DNA from: Leptodactylus fallax
Taxonomy: Eukaryota > Chordata > Amphibia > Anura > Leptodactylidae
NCBI GenBank assembly: GCA_947044405.1
Contig: CAMRHE010000197.1
Span: 2,666,001 to 2,730,000, forward strand
Direction: 5' to 3'
Length of the DNA stretch: 64,000 bases
Numbering within the stretch: position 1 is the first letter of the stretch; each line of letters starts with the position of its first letter. The notes beneath the pieces are model-generated. The model saw nothing but the letters and a program-made list of their open reading frames with translations. It was not told where the DNA came from and searched no databases. Shown here piece by piece: positions 61,631 to 64,000 of this stretch. A program made the position numbers and the translations under genes.

Positions 61631-61894
61631 TCATGAGCCAGTGGTGAACCTAGCCTATTTGCTGCCTGAGGCGGAATATAGAAAGGCGCCCCCCCCCCCC
61701 CCCAAAAAAAAAAAAAAAAAAAAAAAAAATCGAGTTTACATGCTACTAGCTTCACACGCTGTTATTGTTGCACAATAAACATACACAATACACAAAGTTA
61801 TAAAATAGTTGTTAAGAATTCTTCTTACTGTATTATTTCAGTATCAAAGATCAACAACATAGCATTAACAATGACAATAACTTCACAATCTTCT

Positions 61895-62034
61895 GCTTGG
61901 TGGATTGACGAGCCCACGTGGCCCCCATTCTCTATAATAGGAGCACCACAGATAGTTGAGTACTGTACTTTGGCTATCTTTGGCACTCCCATTGAGGTGA
62001 ATGGGAGCCATGCGGTTTCGTCCATCCAACAAGC
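61895..62034. repeat. Foldback segment inside hAT element, second copy
   Basis: Arms of 23 bp (GCTTGGTGGATTGACGAGCC.. with its partner at 62012-62034), counterpart of 44497-44633. Confidence 0.82.
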
Positions 62035-62687
62035 GACACGCCTATATTCAGCCTGGCTGCGGTAGAGGCTGAATTCCCAGAGGGAGGAAAAAAACAATTT
62101 AGAATCCTACCATTACCCCAATTATAAAATATATGATATAACCCCCCCATAATGAATAATACTCCCAAGTGCATCTTTAAATAGTGCCCATTATTAATAT
62201 TGCCCCCGTGTACCCCCAAAAATAGTGCCCTTTATTACTAATGCCCCATGTGTTTCCTAATTAAAAGATTTTCCAGGTTATCAATAAAAAAAAAAAATCA
62301 GTGGGGCTCAAAAACCCTGGACCCCCAGGATCAGCTGTGTGAATAAACCGTGGTGCCTGTGTAAGCGCCGTGACCCCTCCTCTGTTTACATAGTGTCATT
62401 CATCTCATAGCGGCCATGTAATGTAACTACAGCCTCGTCCTATACACGTCTATGTGACTGTAATTATATCACACGGTTACTATAAACAGACAGCATGTGA
62501 TATATGACCCCTTCATACAGCTGAACAGAGGGGGAGTCCACTGATCTCTTATTGATAAGCTGTACTAAGGATAGATCATCAATAAAAATGAGCTGGAAAG
62601 CCCCTGTAATAAAGCCCAAGTGCTACCTTAAAGGGGTTGTCCAGGATAACCACTTTTTTAATATGAGGCCAGAGTAGGTGCTTCAGG

Positions 62688-62832
62688 GTCTCCCAGCGCG
62701 TTCCAGTTCTTCTGATCCAATGTTTTCTTCCAGCGGAAGTTCCCACAGCACTGTGCCTCAGCGGTCATGTGCGGCAGGGACTTCCATTAGAAGAAAACAC
62801 TGGAACAGCAGAACCAGACCGCGGTGGGAGAC
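62688..62832. repeat. Large foldback, arms of about 57 bp
   Basis: 'gtctcccagcgcgttccag', 'atgttttcttccagcggaagttccc' on the left pairs with 'gggacttccattagaagaaaacac', 'tggaacagcag' and 'gcggtgggagac' on the right, imperfectly. The chance frame that crosses it is not a gene. Confidence 0.75.
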
Positions 62833-63429
62833 ATCAGAGCACAAGGGACAGTTGAGTAGGGTTTTTTTTTTTTCCTTTCACCTTTCCCGGTCTCATTTTA
62901 AAACAGTGATGGAGCCGCTGCATCCTGTTCTTCACCCGCGCACAGTACGTCTGTGTCTGAGCGCAAGTGGCGCGATTCTATGACATCATTGTGCCTGTCT
63001 GCGCTGAGAAGCTGATTTCTTGTGTCAGCTTCTGAAGTGGCTTGCAGTTTACAAGACAGAGTCACAGCATGCGTTTTAACTAGATCAGTGTCTTGCAGAG
63101 GCAGTGGGCCCGGGGCAGCCTAGGAGTAGGAGGGCAGCCTAGGCTGTACGTCACGTCAGGTACATTTACCTGCAGAGCGATATGATCTGACGGGACACAC
63201 ACAGACCAGCGCTCCTCTATGCCGCCCCTCCTAGCTGTCGTGGATAGTGCCGCCTGAGGCAGCCACCTCACTTCACCTCATTAGAGGTGTGCCCCTGGCA
63301 TGAGCCCTTACATGCAATTTATACTGCTTTTATGCTTGGACCTATACAACAGAAGCATTAAAGGAGGCTATATATAAGTGTTAGGTTATGTTCAAATGCA
63401 ACTGGTACCAGTTTTAGGGAAAAAACACA

Positions 63430-63655
63430 TTTAGGCTAATGTCCCACGTAGCATCCTGCAGCAAAGAAAGCACTGTGGGAAAAACCGCGGCGGCAATGCA
63501 TCACGGTTTTTCCCGCAGTACTTTTCACAAAGTGCTTTTCACGGTTTTGGAAATTGCAGCGGGCCCACTGCGCACATTATTATGCAAAGTGGGGATGGGA
63601 ACCACAGTGACTAAAATACCGCACTTTTTTCTGCGGCATTTACGCCACATGGGGC
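63430..63655. mobile_element. MITE 'GGCT..', truncated copy
   Basis: Starts near GGCTAATGTCCCACGTAG with 'aaccgcggcggcaatgcatcacggttttt' and 'ttttggaaattgcag'. The right end is 'ccacatggggccc'. It abuts the next copy. Confidence 0.65.
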
Positions 63656-63667
63656 CCCTGTCTCCGA

Positions 63668-63953
63668 CTAAGGCCCCACATAGCGAGCTGCAACCATGAC
63701 AGAAACGCATCACATTTGCAGAGTTTTGCTCTTTGGACTTTCTGCTTCTATTATACCTATATGGAAAATGTCAGCGTTTCCGTAGGTATAATTGACATGC
63801 TGTGATTTGCTAAAACGGACACGTTTTTTAAATCACAGCATTTCCGCTGCAGATTTTTTTCTGCAATGTGTGGATGGGATTAACCTGAATCCCATCCACT
63901 TTGCAGGTAATGTAAAATGCAGCATTTTCGCAACGTGGGCCCCGGCCTTAGAT
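63668..63953. mobile_element. MITE 'GGCT..', further copy
   Basis: Runs from CTAAGGCCCCACATAGCG to 'aacgtgggccccggccttag'. The interior 'cgtaggtataattgacatgctgtgatttg' matches 49700-49735. Confidence 0.72.
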
Positions 63954-64000
63954 AGCATTGCACAATGATTGGGATATGTGACCCTGGCCTTAAATATAAT

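Larger units (their letters stand above)
61639..63297 (+). mobile_element. hAT-type non-autonomous element, short form
   Basis: 1659 bp flanked by TCATGAGC (61631-61638) and GCATGAGC (63298-63305), an 8-bp duplication with one change. Ends CAGTGGTGAACCTAGC and, reversed, CAGGGGCACACCTC. Its left 900 bp and right 60 bp align with 44269-46605, but the minisatellite section is absent. It has a C15-A26 junction near the left end (61689-61729), the foldback at 61895-62034 and a second large foldback at 62688-62832. No transposase. Confidence 0.92.

Overview
The window looks like intergenic or deep-intronic DNA of a vertebrate, most likely an anuran amphibian. It is AT-rich and contains no bacterial-type gene structure. 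I could recognise no host protein-coding exon, rRNA, tRNA or CRISPR array. The coding-looking stretches that can be explained are decayed transposable-element genes: Tc1/mariner, hAT, a Ty3/gypsy-type LTR element, L2/CR1-type LINEs and one unclassified DNA-transposon candidate. The frog assignment rests on my memory of the repeat families (long-TIR Tc1 elements, TTAA-flanked piggyBac-like MITEs, 'GGCT..GGCCCCACGTGG' MITEs) and was not computed.

Layout. 1-9057: low-complexity AT-rich DNA with a TTAA-type MITE (4745-5611) and a LINE 3' tail (6935-7440). 9063-11947: LTR retrotransposon with both LTRs, a 5-bp TSD (CTGAT), gag-protease and no polymerase. 14695-16275: a large inverted repeat whose centre is occupied by a hAT MITE with a perfect 8-bp TSD and a 31-bp minisatellite. 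17325-20622: a decayed relative of that hAT, a Tc1 element (18014-19954) invaded by a piggyBac-like MITE, a CR1-like tail and a 227-bp Tc1 MITE. 20785-28350: a remarkable nest. A head-to-tail array of diverged units separated by (TA)n tracts has an unclassified repeat and two full-length Tc1 elements sitting in its TA spacers. The unclassified repeat carries its own 579-bp tandem duplication, and one unit of that duplication is interrupted by a hAT MITE and a piggyBac-like MITE at sites that are empty in the other unit.

28353-30432: degraded hAT transposase gene. 32635-33526: 5'-truncated L2-type LINE. 33822-35459: a third full-length Tc1, a near-identical inverted copy of the one at 26615-28252. 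37180-43045: two diverged copies of another repeat and two L2/CR1-type LINE fragments. 44269-46605 and 61639-63297: two related hAT elements with TSDs, foldback segments and, in the first, a 62-bp higher-order minisatellite. 46700-55630: a dense set of MITEs with 3-bp or TTAA duplications. 57765-60085: a candidate DNA transposon with about 110-bp inverted repeats and a decayed cysteine-rich ORF. I cannot assign it to a named superfamily, and it is the best candidate here for something under-described.

No genes work together as a pathway. What can be read is the order of insertion: Tc1 and hAT/piggyBac-like elements landed in older repeats, and each transposase gene inspected has at least one stop, frameshift or lost catalytic residue.
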